In this document: one piece after another, positions 36,511 to 45,145 of the stretch
How the letters are laid out: each line of letters opens with the position of its first letter
Numbering within the stretch: the first letter of the stretch is position 1
From: Luteimonas rhizosphaericola
Lineage (GTDB): Bacteria; Pseudomonadota; Gammaproteobacteria; Xanthomonadales; Xanthomonadaceae
Length of the DNA: 64,000 nt
Assembly: GCF_029888045.1 (NCBI RefSeq)
Contig: NZ_JARXRN010000029.1
Location: forward strand, 91,150-155,149
Reading direction: 5' to 3'
Program-made: the position numbers and the translations under genes
The notes under the pieces: generated by a model
The model's input: the letters and a program-made list of their open reading frames with translations, nothing else
The model's database searches: none
Told to the model about the DNA's origin: nothing

Positions 36511-38900
36511 GGGAGGGGGTCGTCTGCGGAAATGTCGTCGTCCGCGCTGCTGCGCAGTTCCGACGGCGGGACGAGGTAGAGGTCGTCGCGGTGATACCCG
36601 AGGATAGCACGGCGCAGACGGCTCCGGTTGTCGGGGCCGGCGGAACCCAGCCCCTTGAGTTCGATCTCGAGCTGGATCGAATCGTTCATGTCGCCGCGGG
36701 TATTGCGCACGTAGCGGCGCGCGACCAGGCGCGCAGCGACGCAGCAGCTTTCCCACTGCACGCCGGCGATGCCTTCGAGCACCTGCTTGTCCTGCAGCGA
36801 GTAATAGTAGCGGCCGACCAGGCTCCAGGTGGGGTTGATCGGGTACAGGAACGACAGATCCACCTGTTCGAGCAGGTCGGTCTGGCGCAATACATTGCGA
36901 CGGTAGCGATAGGAGAGATTGACGATGCCCTCGTCGCCGATCAGGTAGCGGGTGCGGAAGCTGGCCAGGTCTTCGCGGCGCGTCGCCGGATTCCACTGAT
37001 ACGAGGCGCCGATGGTCCAGCGGTCGTTGATCGCGTAGTTGGTGTCGACCACCCACGCGGATTCGCCTTCCTCGATCGGCGCTTCGTTGCCGAGCGTGAC
37101 CCTGGCATCCTTGAAGTACTGGATCTGGCCGATACTCGCGGAGAGTTTCTCGCGACCGTCGGACTCGCGGATCAGGCGCGTGGTCAGCGCCATCGTCAGC
37201 TGGTTGGCATCTCCCTGGCGGTCGGCGCCGGAATAGCGGTTGTCGCGGAACAGCTGGCCCCAGCTGAAGGTCATCGGCCGGGTGTCGAACAGCGGCATGT
37301 CGTCCTGCTCGCGGTAGGGCGAGTTGAGGTAGAACAGCCGCGGTTCGAGCGTATGCAGGTAGTCGTCGCCGCGGAAGCGGGTGTCGCGGTCGAAGAACAG
37401 GCCGGCATCGACGGTGCCGATCGCATGGCTCGCCGACGGCGCGTCATCCGGACTGCCGGGATCGAGATCCTCGGCCAGGGCGTTGTCCAGCCGGTACTGC
37501 ACATGCCGGAAAGCAACCGTGGGCCGCACGTACCAGCTCGCGCCTTCCAGCGGCAGGCTGACCCAGGGCTTCGCGTACAGGCGGCTGCCGCCGGGCTTGG
37601 ACTCGGCGTCGAGATGCGAGAAGCGGGTGACCTCCGCATCCGCTCCCGCCACCAGCCACCGGCCGACCGGCTGCTCCCAGTTCACGTAGGCGCGCGGCAG
37701 GCGGTTGTAGGGCAGGCGGGTCTCGGAGAAGGTGTAGTCGGTCAGGTGTCGGTACTGGCCCTCGACCAGCGCGTTCCAGTAGCGGCCGCGGCCGTACACG
37801 CCGACGGTGCTGGTGAGCGAGGACACCGACAGGCCCTCGACGTTGCTGCTCGAATCCTCGATCCAGCGCGGGTCGCTGAACCAGTACAGATTCGCGCGCG
37901 CCTGCCAGGTGCGGTCGATGTTGTGGTGACCCGTGTAGCGGAACGCGCCGCGGTTGTCCTCGCGCCGGTTCTCGGCGATCGGGACCTCGATGATCTCCTC
38001 GTCGCGCTCGCGCCAGGCCAGGTCGTCCGAAGGCAGCGCCTGGAAATCGAGCGTGCCGCGACCGCGGCTGTACAGATGGCGGAACTCGGTCCCCAGCTGC
38101 AGCCCGCGCCGGCTCATGTAGCGCGGGGTGAGCGTCATGTCGTAGTTCGGCGCGAGGTTGAAGTAGATCGGCTGGCGCCAGTCGAAGCCGTTGCGGCTGG
38201 ACATGCTGATGCTGGGATAGAGCAGGCCGGTGCGGCGCTGGTCGTCGATCGGGAATGCCAGGTACGGCACGTACAGGATCGGTACCTTGCCGATGCGCAG
38301 GGTGGCGTTGCGCGCCACGCCCGTGCCTTCATCCGTGTCGACGTCGATCCGCTGCGCGCGCAGCTCCCACCAGCGCTGGCTCGGCGGGCACGTCGAGTAG
38401 GTGGACTCGAACATGCGCCCGCGCGCGTCCTGCATCTCGATCCGCTCCGCGCCGCCGTTGCCGCGGCGCTCGGTGAGCTGGTAGCGGACGTTGTCGATCC
38501 GGTGCGAGTCGTTGTTCTGGTCGCCCTCCAGCCGCTCGGCGACCACGCGCATGCCGGAGTCCTGGTAGCGGACGTTGCCGGTCGCGGTGTAGGTGCCGGT
38601 GTCCTGCGCGAATTCGATCCGGTCGGTGCCCAGGAACTGGTCGCCGCGGCGCAGGGTGACGTTGCCGGTGACGTTGTACAGACCGCCGTCCATGCCGACG
38701 GTCTGGTCGCCCTGGATGTCGGTGGGCAGGTTCTCGCGGTCGGCGGCGTTGCCGACCGGCGCCTGTGCGTCGGGGAACAGCGGCACCGCGTCCTCGACCG
38801 GACACAGCGACCAGTCGACCGGGATGTCGTCGTCCGCGTGGGCTGCCAGCGACAGGGCGATGCAGATCGGCAGGGGCAGCAGGCGGAGCGCTTGACGCAC
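36507..38900 (-). CDS. lptD: LPS-assembly protein LptD
   Basis: This 797-residue outer-membrane protein, with LptE, inserts lipopolysaccharide into the outer leaflet. A signal peptide (residues 1-22) ends in LAAHADDD. The OstA/LptD jellyroll shows GDQTVGMDGGLYNVTGNVTL, and a long beta-barrel follows. The disulfide-forming cysteines are at 33, 171, 719 and 720, matching E. coli positions 31, 173, 724 and 725, so the two inter-domain bridges are probably retained. The start is GTG at 38900, which directly precedes the signal peptide. The stop overlaps surA. Confidence 0.96.
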   Translation of the reverse strand: MRQALRLLPLPICIALSLAAHADDDIPVDWSLCPVEDAVPLFPDAQAPVGNAADRENLPTDIQGDQTVGMDGGLYNVTGNVTLRRGDQFLGTDRIEFAQDTGTYTATGNVRYQDSGMRVVAERLEGDQNNDSHRIDNVRYQLTERRGNGGAERIEMQDARGRMFESTYSTCPPSQRWWELRAQRIDVDTDEGTGVARNATLRIGKVPILYVPYLAFPIDDQRRTGLLYPSISMSSRNGFDWRQPIYFNLAPNYDMTLTPRYMSRRGLQLGTEFRHLYSRGRGTLDFQALPSDDLAWRERDEEIIEVPIAENRREDNRGAFRYTGHHNIDRTWQARANLYWFSDPRWIEDSSSNVEGLSVSSLTSTVGVYGRGRYWNALVEGQYRHLTDYTFSETRLPYNRLPRAYVNWEQPVGRWLVAGADAEVTRFSHLDAESKPGGSRLYAKPWVSLPLEGASWYVRPTVAFRHVQYRLDNALAEDLDPGSPDDAPSASHAIGTVDAGLFFDRDTRFRGDDYLHTLEPRLFYLNSPYREQDDMPLFDTRPMTFSWGQLFRDNRYSGADRQGDANQLTMALTTRLIRESDGREKLSASIGQIQYFKDARVTLGNEAPIEEGESAWVVDTNYAINDRWTIGASYQWNPATRREDLASFRTRYLIGDEGIVNLSYRYRRNVLRQTDLLEQVDLSFLYPINPTWSLVGRYYYSLQDKQVLEGIAGVQWESCCVAARLVARRYVRNTRGDMNDSIQLEIELKGLGSAGPDNRSRLRRAILGYHRDDLYLVPPSELRSSADDDISADDPLP

Positions 38901-39009
38901 GCGACGGAATCCCGGGGGCGGAAAGGCCGCTAGCTTGCCGGAACCACCGGGCAGCGGCAATGCGGCCGGCCCCGGCGGTTCATGCTGTGGCCGCCTCGCA
39001 CGCGGGGGG

Positions 39010-39957
39010 TCAGGCGCCGGCGCGGACGGGCCCGTCCGCGCCGAGCAGCGCCGCCACGTGCGCCACCGTGCCCTCCCGCAGCGCCTGCAGGTCGTAGCCG
39101 CCCTCGAGCATCGACACGAGGCGCCCGCAGGCATGGCGCGCGGCCAGGCGCGACAGCTCGGCCGTGATCCAGCCGAAGTCGGCCGGATCCAGCGCCAGCT
39201 GGGCGAGCGGGTCGCGCCGGTCGCCGTCGAAGCCGGCCGAGACCAGCACCAGTTGTGGCGCGAACGTGTCCAGGGTCGGGAGCAGGTGCTCGCGCCACGC
39301 ACGCCGGAACGCCTCGCCGCCGCTGCCCGCAGGGAGCGGCAGGTTCACCAGGTTGCCCACGCCGCGCTCGTTGGCCGCGCCCGACCACGGATACAGGTCG
39401 GCCTGGTGCGAACTCAGGTACAGCACCCGGGGATCCTGTTCGAAGATCGCCTGGGTGCCGTTGCCGTGGTGGACGTCGAAATCGGCGATCGCCACCCGCG
39501 CCAGCCCGAACCGGTCCAGCGCGTGCGCGGCGGCGACGGCGATGCTGTCGAACAGGCAGAAGCCCATGGCCGTGTCCGCGGTGGCGTGATGGCCGGGCGG
39601 GCGCACCGCGCAGAACGCGACGTCGGTTTCGCCGTTCATCACCGCCTCGGTCGCGGCGACGCCGGCGCCGGCCGCACGCAGCGCCGCTTCCGGCGAGCCG
39701 GGCGAGAGCAGGGTGTCGGGATCCAGGCGCATGGTGCCGGCCAGCGGCGGACTCAGCACCGTCGCCAGCAGGCGCTCGTCGTGCACGCGCAGCAGCTGGC
39801 CGCGGGTCGCGCGCGGGGCCTCGATCCATTCCAGGGCGGGGAAGGCCGCGTGCAGCGCCTCGAGCACGGCGCCGAGGCGGTCGGCGCACTCGGGATGGCC
39901 CGCGCCGGTGTCATGGTCCAGGCAGGCGGGGTGGGTGTAGCCGAGCAGCCGCGGCAT
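39010..39957 (-). CDS. histone deacetylase-superfamily (class II/AcuC-like) amidohydrolase
   Basis: This 315-residue enzyme has the arginase-deacetylase fold. Zinc-site and catalytic elements are RPPGHHATADTAMGFC (catalytic His pair), ADFDVHHGNGTQAIF (Asp and His ligands), and VSAGFDGDRRDPLAQL (Asp ligand). Bacterial members act on acetylated lysines, acetylpolyamines or acetoin-utilisation proteins; which substrate applies here is not visible. Its stop lies 109 bp upstream of the LptD start. It is followed upstream at 3 bp by the adenosyltransferase gene, suggesting cotranscription. Confidence 0.9.
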   Translation of the reverse strand: MPRLLGYTHPACLDHDTGAGHPECADRLGAVLEALHAAFPALEWIEAPRATRGQLLRVHDERLLATVLSPPLAGTMRLDPDTLLSPGSPEAALRAAGAGVAATEAVMNGETDVAFCAVRPPGHHATADTAMGFCLFDSIAVAAAHALDRFGLARVAIADFDVHHGNGTQAIFEQDPRVLYLSSHQADLYPWSGAANERGVGNLVNLPLPAGSGGEAFRRAWREHLLPTLDTFAPQLVLVSAGFDGDRRDPLAQLALDPADFGWITAELSRLAARHACGRLVSMLEGGYDLQALREGTVAHVAALLGADGPVRAGA

Positions 39958-39960
39958 GGC

Positions 39961-40509
39961 TCAGCGGCGCTCGTGGCGCCACAGCACTTCGCCCTGCCCG
40001 TCGTGGCGTGCGAGCACGCGGGCGAGCACGAACAGCAGGTCGGACAGGCGGTTGAGGTAGCGGATCGCCTGCGGCCGCACCGCCTCCTGGCGCGACAGCG
40101 CCACCGTGCCGCGCTCGGCCCGGCGCACCACGGTGCGGGCGACGTGGCAGCGCGCCGCGGCCTCGCCGCCGCCGGGGAGGATGAAGTCCTTCAGCGGCGG
40201 CAGCGATTCGTTGTAGTGGTCGAGTTGCGTTTCGAGCCGCTCGATGTCGGCATCGGTGATCGCCGCGTGCCCGGGGATGCACAGTTCCCCGCCGAGGTCG
40301 AACAACTGGTGCTGGATCGAGGTCAGCAGTGCATGGATGTCATCGGGCAGCGCCACCGCGAGCAGCAGACCGATCGTCGAATTCGCCTCGTCGACGGTGC
40401 CGTAGGCCTCGACCCGCGCCGAATCCTTGGCCACCCGGCTGCCGTCGCCCAGGCCGGTGGTGCCGTCGTCACCGGTGCGGGTGTAGATCTTCGACAGGCG
40501 GTTGCCCAT
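39961..40509 (-). CDS. cob(I)yrinic acid a,c-diamide / cobalamin adenosyltransferase (PduO type)
   Basis: This 182-residue protein matches the trimeric PduO/MMAB-type ATP:corrinoid adenosyltransferase family. The ATP-binding N-terminus is IYTRTGDDGTTGLGDG. The conserved EAYGTVDEANSTIG, HQLFDLGGELCIPG, FILPGGGEAAARCHVARTV and NRLSDLLFVLAR motifs follow. It converts cob(I)alamin to adenosylcobalamin. The next gene on the strand encodes a BtuM-like transporter, so the pair probably imports and activates cobalamin. The short name cobO is often used for an unrelated CobA-type enzyme, so no symbol is given. Confidence 0.94.
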   Translation of the reverse strand: MGNRLSKIYTRTGDDGTTGLGDGSRVAKDSARVEAYGTVDEANSTIGLLLAVALPDDIHALLTSIQHQLFDLGGELCIPGHAAITDADIERLETQLDHYNESLPPLKDFILPGGGEAAARCHVARTVVRRAERGTVALSRQEAVRPQAIRYLNRLSDLLFVLARVLARHDGQGEVLWRHERR

Positions 40510-40539
40510 GGCGATGGCCGCGCGGCGCGCCGTGCGCCG

Positions 40540-41136
40540 TCAGTGGCGCGCGCCGTCCCGCGCCAGCGCCGTCGCCTGCGCCGGCCACAGCCGGACGGCG
40601 ACAGCGTGCAGGGCGACAGCAATGCCCACGTACATCGCGCTCACGCGCAGGTAGGCCGGCAGCCAGTCGCTGTAATTCTTCCACCAGCCGGCCAGGGTCG
40701 GATCGGCCACGGTGTCGCTCAGCCAGTAGAACCCGCCTTGGGCGAAGAGGTGGCAGGCCGCGGCCGCGACGGCCACGCTCGCCACCAGCAGGCCGGCCGT
40801 GCGCCAGGCCAGGCGGCCGCCGGTGGCACGCTGCAGCCACCAGCCGCCGGCCCACATCGCCAGGTGCGCCGGGACCAGCGCCCAGTAGCCGGGCGAGACG
40901 CAGTAATGGCTCCAGAAATCCATGCCCTGGCCGCGGATCACGATCCAGTCCACCAGGACCGCCAGCGCCATGAGCAGCGGAAACGCCCAGCGCGTCCAGG
41001 TCGACAGGTAGAAGCCACCGATGAAGAACACCGCCCACGACGCATCGGGCACCGCGCCGAAATGATGCAGGCGCGTGGCGGCCATCAGGGCGGCGAGCAG
41101 GGTGAGGATCGCGGCGCGGCTGGCGGCGGTGCTCAT
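40540..41136 (-). CDS. btuM: probable BtuM-like cobalamin transporter (membrane protein)
   Basis: This 198-residue protein has about six hydrophobic segments (near residues 8-22, 33-47, 51-65, 87-102, 112-129 and 160-182). It contains SWAVFFIGGFYL and the loop DFWSHYCVSPGYW with a single Cys at 79. The described BtuM transporter of Thiobacillus denitrificans is a solitary ECF-S-like protein whose Cys80 binds cobalamin cobalt and decyanates the vitamin. Size, topology and the Cys position agree, and the next gene is a cobalamin adenosyltransferase. I cannot align the families here, so the call is inference supported by context. No cobalamin riboswitch fits in the 90-bp upstream gap. Confidence 0.62.
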   Translation of the reverse strand: MSTAASRAAILTLLAALMAATRLHHFGAVPDASWAVFFIGGFYLSTWTRWAFPLLMALAVLVDWIVIRGQGMDFWSHYCVSPGYWALVPAHLAMWAGGWWLQRATGGRLAWRTAGLLVASVAVAAAACHLFAQGGFYWLSDTVADPTLAGWWKNYSDWLPAYLRVSAMYVGIAVALHAVAVRLWPAQATALARDGARH

Positions 41137-41226
41137 GCGGATCGGACTCCGGCGAAACGGCGGGACAGCGCGCATTCTAGCCGACGCCGCCGCGGTGCGC
41201 CCCGGGCCCGCGGCTATCATGGCGCG

Positions 41227-42429
41227 ATGGAAGGCGAACACGGAATCCTGATCGTGGGCGGCGGGCTGGTCGGCGCCAGCCTGGCGCTGGCGCTCGACCG
41301 CGCCGGCGTGGCGTCCACCCTGCTGGAAGCGGCGCCATCCACGCTGCCGCCCGTGTTCGACCAGCGCAACCTCAGCTTCGCCGAGGCCACCGTCAACGCC
41401 CTGACCGCGCTCGGCGTGATGCAGCGGCTGCGCGCGCCAACCGGCACCATCCGGCGCATCCACGCCAGCCGCAGCGGCGATTTCGGCCGCGTGCTGCTCG
41501 ACGCGCGCGATTACGGCCGCACGGCGTTCGGCCAGGTGGTGGTGGCGCGCGACTTCGGCCAGGCGCTGGACGAGGCGCTGGGCGCGGCGACGCGCGTGCG
41601 CCGGCTGCGGGCGCGCTTCGTCGGCCTCGCGGCCAACGCGCCCGGGGCGCGGCAGGTGCGCATCGACGACGGCAGTGGCGAACACGTGCTTGGCGCGCGG
41701 CTGGTCGTCGGCGCGGACGGGACCGGCAGCGGCATGCGCGCGGCACTCGGCATCGAGGCCGAGCATCACGATTACGGGCAGCGCCTGTTCGTCGCCCGGC
41801 TGCGCGCGACGCAGGCGCCCGAGGGCACCGCCTTCGAGCGGCTGCGCGACGAAGGTCCCACGGCGCTGCTGCCGCGCGGCGACGGCGCGTGGGGCCTGGT
41901 GCATGGCGTCGCAGCCGCGCAGGCGGAACAGGTTGCGGCGTTGCCGGACGCGGCCTTCCTGCAGCGCGTGCAGGACGCGTTCGGATGGCGGGTGGGGCGG
42001 CTGCTCGAGGTCGGCGAGCGCAGCGTGTATCCCGCCACGCGGGTAGTGGCGCGACACACGACCGCCGCACGCGCGGTGCTGGTCGGCAACGCGGCGCAGA
42101 CGCTGCATCCGGTCGGCGCGCAGGGATTCAACCTCGGGTTGCGCGATGCGCTGACCCTGGCCGAGGTGGTCGCCGGTGCCGCGGATCCCGGCGCCGATGC
42201 CCTGGTGTCCGCGCACGCCGCGCGCCGCCACGAGGACCGCAGCCGCACGCTTGCCTTCTCCGACGGCCTGGCGCGCCTGAGCGCCAGCCGCGTGCCGCTG
42301 CTGCGCCCGCTGCGCAGCGCCGGGATGATGGCGGTGGACCGGGTGCCGTCGCTGCAGGCGCTGCTGGCCGGCGGCGCGATGGGCTATCGCGGCGACGTCC
42401 CGGCGCTGTGCCGGGGAGCGCGCGCATGA
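41227..42429 (+). CDS. ubiH: UbiH-like FAD-dependent hydroxylase (ubiquinone synthesis)
   Basis: This 400-residue class A flavin monooxygenase has the FAD-binding ILIVGGGLVGASLALALDRAG at the N-terminus and the GADGTGSGMR motif. The second FAD motif is VLVGNAAQTLHPVGAQGFNLGLRDA, where the usual GDA is GNA. UbiH hydroxylates ubiquinone precursors at the aromatic ring under aerobic conditions. Its stop overlaps a second family member (ATGA), as in the ubiH-ubiI/visC pairs of other proteobacteria. Exact ring specificity between UbiH, UbiI and UbiF cannot be fixed from sequence alone. Confidence 0.88.
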   Translation: MEGEHGILIVGGGLVGASLALALDRAGVASTLLEAAPSTLPPVFDQRNLSFAEATVNALTALGVMQRLRAPTGTIRRIHASRSGDFGRVLLDARDYGRTAFGQVVVARDFGQALDEALGAATRVRRLRARFVGLAANAPGARQVRIDDGSGEHVLGARLVVGADGTGSGMRAALGIEAEHHDYGQRLFVARLRATQAPEGTAFERLRDEGPTALLPRGDGAWGLVHGVAAAQAEQVAALPDAAFLQRVQDAFGWRVGRLLEVGERSVYPATRVVARHTTAARAVLVGNAAQTLHPVGAQGFNLGLRDALTLAEVVAGAADPGADALVSAHAARRHEDRSRTLAFSDGLARLSASRVPLLRPLRSAGMMAVDRVPSLQALLAGGAMGYRGDVPALCRGARA

Positions 42430-43604
42430 GGCGTCGCGACCCGCACGACGTGGCGATCGTTGGCGGAGGCGTGGTGGGCGCCGCGTGCGCGCTGGCGCTG
42501 GCGCGGCAAGGGCTGGACGTGCGCCTGCTCGAAGCCGCGCCGCCGGCGCCGTGGTCCGCGGACCGGGCCGACCTGCGCGCCTACGCCATCGCGCCGGACA
42601 ACGTCGCCCTGCTCGATGCGCTCGACGCCTGGGCGCCCGTGCGCGACACCCGCGCGCAGGCGTACCGGCGGATGCACGTCTGGGATGCCGGCGGCGGCGA
42701 TCCGATCGTGTTCGATGCCGACCTGCTGGCGCGGCCCGAGCTGGGCTGGATCGTCGAGCACGGCCTGCTGGTCGAGGCGCTGTGGCGCGCGCTCGAACGC
42801 GCGGGCGTGCGGGTCTCGTGCCCGGCGCGGGTGTCGGCGCTCGAACAGTCCGACACCTCCGCCACGCTGCGGCTGGACGACGGGACCTCGGTCGCCGCGC
42901 GCGTCGCGATCGCGGCCGACGGCGCCTCGTCGCCACTGCGGCAGATGGCGGGCATCGCCGCCGAAGCGCACGACTACGCGCAGCGGGGCGTGGTGGGCTA
43001 TGTCCGCACCGGCCGTCCGCACGAGGCGACGGCGTGGCAGCGCTTCCTGCCCACCGGCCCGCTGGCGCTGCTGCCCTGGGTCGACGGCAGCTGTTCCATC
43101 GTGTGGACCCTGCCGGAGGACGAGGCCGCGCGCGTGCTGGCGCTGGACGACGACGCGTTCGGCCGCGCGATCACGACCGCATTCGACGCGCGCCTGGGTG
43201 CGATCGATCCGCTCGGCCCGCGGGCGGCGTTCCCGCTGCAGCGCCAGCTCAGCGAGACCCAGCACCGGGGACGGGTCCTGGTGATCGGAGACGCCGCGCA
43301 CGCGGTGCATCCGCTCGCCGGGCAGGGCGTGAACCTCGGCCTGCGCGACGTGGCGGCACTGCGCGACGTGGTGGCTGGCGCGCGACGGCAGCGGACGGAG
43401 TGGGAGGCCCCGCACCGCCTGGCACGCTGGGCGCGTGCGCGCCGCAGCGAGAACGCGCTGGCTGCGCACGCCTTCGAAGGCCTCAACCGGCTGTTCTCGA
43501 ACGATGCGCTGCCGGCGACGCTGCTGCGCGGCCACCTGCTGGGCCTGGCGGGCCGGATGCCGCCGCTGGTCGACCTGTTCTGGCGCCGCGCCGCCGGCGG
43601 CTGA
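42426..43604 (+). CDS. UbiI/UbiF-like FAD-dependent hydroxylase (ubiquinone synthesis)
   Basis: This 392-residue paralogue of the preceding gene has the FAD motif VAIVGGGVVGAACALALARQG, AADGASSPLRQM and the second flavin motif VIGDAAHAVHPLAGQGVNLGLRD. The C-terminal LNRLFSNDALPATLLRGHLLGLAGRMP is typical of the UbiH/F/I group. It likely performs a second ring hydroxylation in ubiquinone synthesis. It is translationally coupled to the ubiH-like gene and converges with DUF808 across 6 bp. Confidence 0.88.
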   Translation: MRRRDPHDVAIVGGGVVGAACALALARQGLDVRLLEAAPPAPWSADRADLRAYAIAPDNVALLDALDAWAPVRDTRAQAYRRMHVWDAGGGDPIVFDADLLARPELGWIVEHGLLVEALWRALERAGVRVSCPARVSALEQSDTSATLRLDDGTSVAARVAIAADGASSPLRQMAGIAAEAHDYAQRGVVGYVRTGRPHEATAWQRFLPTGPLALLPWVDGSCSIVWTLPEDEAARVLALDDDAFGRAITTAFDARLGAIDPLGPRAAFPLQRQLSETQHRGRVLVIGDAAHAVHPLAGQGVNLGLRDVAALRDVVAGARRQRTEWEAPHRLARWARARRSENALAAHAFEGLNRLFSNDALPATLLRGHLLGLAGRMPPLVDLFWRRAAGG

Positions 43605-43610
43605 CCGGCC

Positions 43611-44552
43611 TCAGGCCGACTCGGGTTTGGCGCGCGCGCCGCGCAGCCGCTGCACGCCCATCACCACGCCCACCGTGACCGCGCCGGCGACGATGCCGAC
43701 GGCCGCGTTGATCAGCATCGGCGTGAGCGCGCCGAGCACCGCACCCACGCCAGGCACCGCGGCCGCGTCCACCGCTGCATCCTCCACCCACTCGGCCAGC
43801 GCGTGGAAGCCGTGCACCAGGATGCCGCCGCCGACCAGGAACATCGCCGCGGTGCCCGCGATCGCCAGGCCCTTCATCAGCCACGGCGCTGCGCGCAGGA
43901 TGCCGTTGCCGATCGCGCGCGTGGCCGCGCTGGCGGCGCGGCTCAGGTACAGGCCGAAGTCGTCGAGCTTCACGATGCCGGCGACCAGGCCGTACACGCC
44001 GACCGTCATCAGCGCCGCGATCCCCACCAGCACGCCGAGCTGCACCATGAACGGCTTGCCGGCGACCGTACCCAGCGAGATCACGATGATTTCCGCCGAG
44101 AGGATGAAATCGGTACGGATCGCGCCCTTGATCTTCTCCTTCTCCTGCGCCAGCAGTTCGCTGTCCGGCCGCGAGAGCGCCTTGAGATGCGCCTGGTGGT
44201 GGGCTTCCGCCTCGCCCTTGTGCAGGAACTTGTGCAGCAGCTTCTCGACGCCCTCGTAGCACAGGAACAGGCCGCCGGCCATCATCAGCGGCGTCACCGC
44301 CCAGGGCAGGAAGGTGCTGATCGCCAGCGCCGCCGGCACCAGGATCGCCTTGTTGACCACCGAGCCCTTGCCGACGGCCCACACCACCGGCAGTTCGCGC
44401 GCCGCGCGCACGCCGCTCACCTGTTCGGCGTTGAGCGCCAGATCGTCGCCGAGCACGCCGGCGGTCTTCCTCGCGGCCACCTTGGTCATGGCCGCCACGT
44501 CGTCGAGGATGGTGGCGATGTCGTCGAGCAGGACCAGCAGGCTGGAGGCCAT
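43611..44552 (-). CDS. DUF808 family membrane protein
   Basis: This 313-residue protein starts ASSLLVLLDDIATILDDVAAMTK and continues KTAGVLGDDLALNAEQVSG. Family blocks FLCYEGVEKLLHKFL and IRTDFILSAEIIVISLG follow, with four to six hydrophobic segments. These match DUF808 (YedI in E. coli), an inner-membrane family of unknown function. Homologues are common in Xanthomonads. It is 110 bp downstream of the EF-hand gene on the same strand, with a hairpin in the gap. Confidence 0.9.
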   Translation of the reverse strand: MASSLLVLLDDIATILDDVAAMTKVAARKTAGVLGDDLALNAEQVSGVRAARELPVVWAVGKGSVVNKAILVPAALAISTFLPWAVTPLMMAGGLFLCYEGVEKLLHKFLHKGEAEAHHQAHLKALSRPDSELLAQEKEKIKGAIRTDFILSAEIIVISLGTVAGKPFMVQLGVLVGIAALMTVGVYGLVAGIVKLDDFGLYLSRAASAATRAIGNGILRAAPWLMKGLAIAGTAAMFLVGGGILVHGFHALAEWVEDAAVDAAAVPGVGAVLGALTPMLINAAVGIVAGAVTVGVVMGVQRLRGARAKPESA

Positions 44553-44619
44553 GGGGATCGTCGGAGATGGAGGACGCGCGATTGTAGGCGGGCTCGCGCC
44601 CAGGGCAGGTGACCGCAAT

Positions 44620-44653
44620 CGTCCGCCCGGCGCCGCGGACGGCCGGGCGGACG
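44620..44653 (-). terminator. strong hairpin just after the EF-hand gene, likely terminator
   Basis: The arms CGTCCGCCCGG and CCGGGCGGACG are perfectly complementary over 11 bases around a 12-base loop, 9 bases after the EF-hand stop. There is no clear T-tract on the transcribed side, so termination without a U-tract or transcript stabilisation are both possible. Confidence 0.55.
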
Positions 44654-44662
44654 CCGCGCGGG

Positions 44663-45049
44663 TCAGCGGCGCCGCTGCGCGGTGTACTCGTCGCGGTCCA
44701 GGCGCCCGTTGCCGTCGGCGTCGATCCGTTCGAACGGGTCCGCCAGTGGCGGCCCGGCGGCCGCCTCGGCCGACGTGAGGGTGCCGTCGCCATCGGCATC
44801 GAGGGCGTCGAAGGCACGGCTGGCCTCCACCAGCGCCGGGTCCACCACCCGCGTGAACAGGGTGACGTCGCGGTCGACGTCGATCCGGGTGGTGTCGGTC
44901 GCCGAATCGGTCGCCTGGGTCGCGGTGTCCGGCGTAGCGGGCGCCGGCGGGGGCGCGGCATGCGCCGGGGCGGACTGGGCGGCCGCCCAGGGAGCGGCGG
45001 CGATCAGCGCCGCGGCGGACAGGAGACGCAGGACCACGGGCATGCGCAT
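44663..45049 (-). CDS. secreted EF-hand calcium-binding protein
   Basis: This 128-residue protein has a signal peptide (about residues 1-24, ending AAPWAAAQS) and a Pro/Ala/Thr-rich linker. Two EF-hand-like loops follow: DADGDGTLTSAE and DADGNGRLDRDE, the classic DxDxDG pattern with a 12th-position Glu. Together they would bind calcium in the periplasm or outside. No enzymatic domain is visible. A start at the next ATG (45043) would give two residues fewer. Confidence 0.85.
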   Translation of the reverse strand: MRMPVVLRLLSAAALIAAAPWAAAQSAPAHAAPPPAPATPDTATQATDSATDTTRIDVDRDVTLFTRVVDPALVEASRAFDALDADGDGTLTSAEAAAGPPLADPFERIDADGNGRLDRDEYTAQRRR

Positions 45050-45145
45050 CGGAAGCTCCGGACGGGACGATGTCGCGATGCTCGCCCCCGGGCGATGAAA
45101 CGGCCGTCAAGCCGGCCGGCCATACCGGCTACGCCACGAGCGCGA

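Noticed and set aside
36492-38933. An 813-codon open frame antisense to lptD
   Set aside because: LptD has a signal peptide, four conserved cysteines and barrel pattern; the antisense frame has no recognisable domain.
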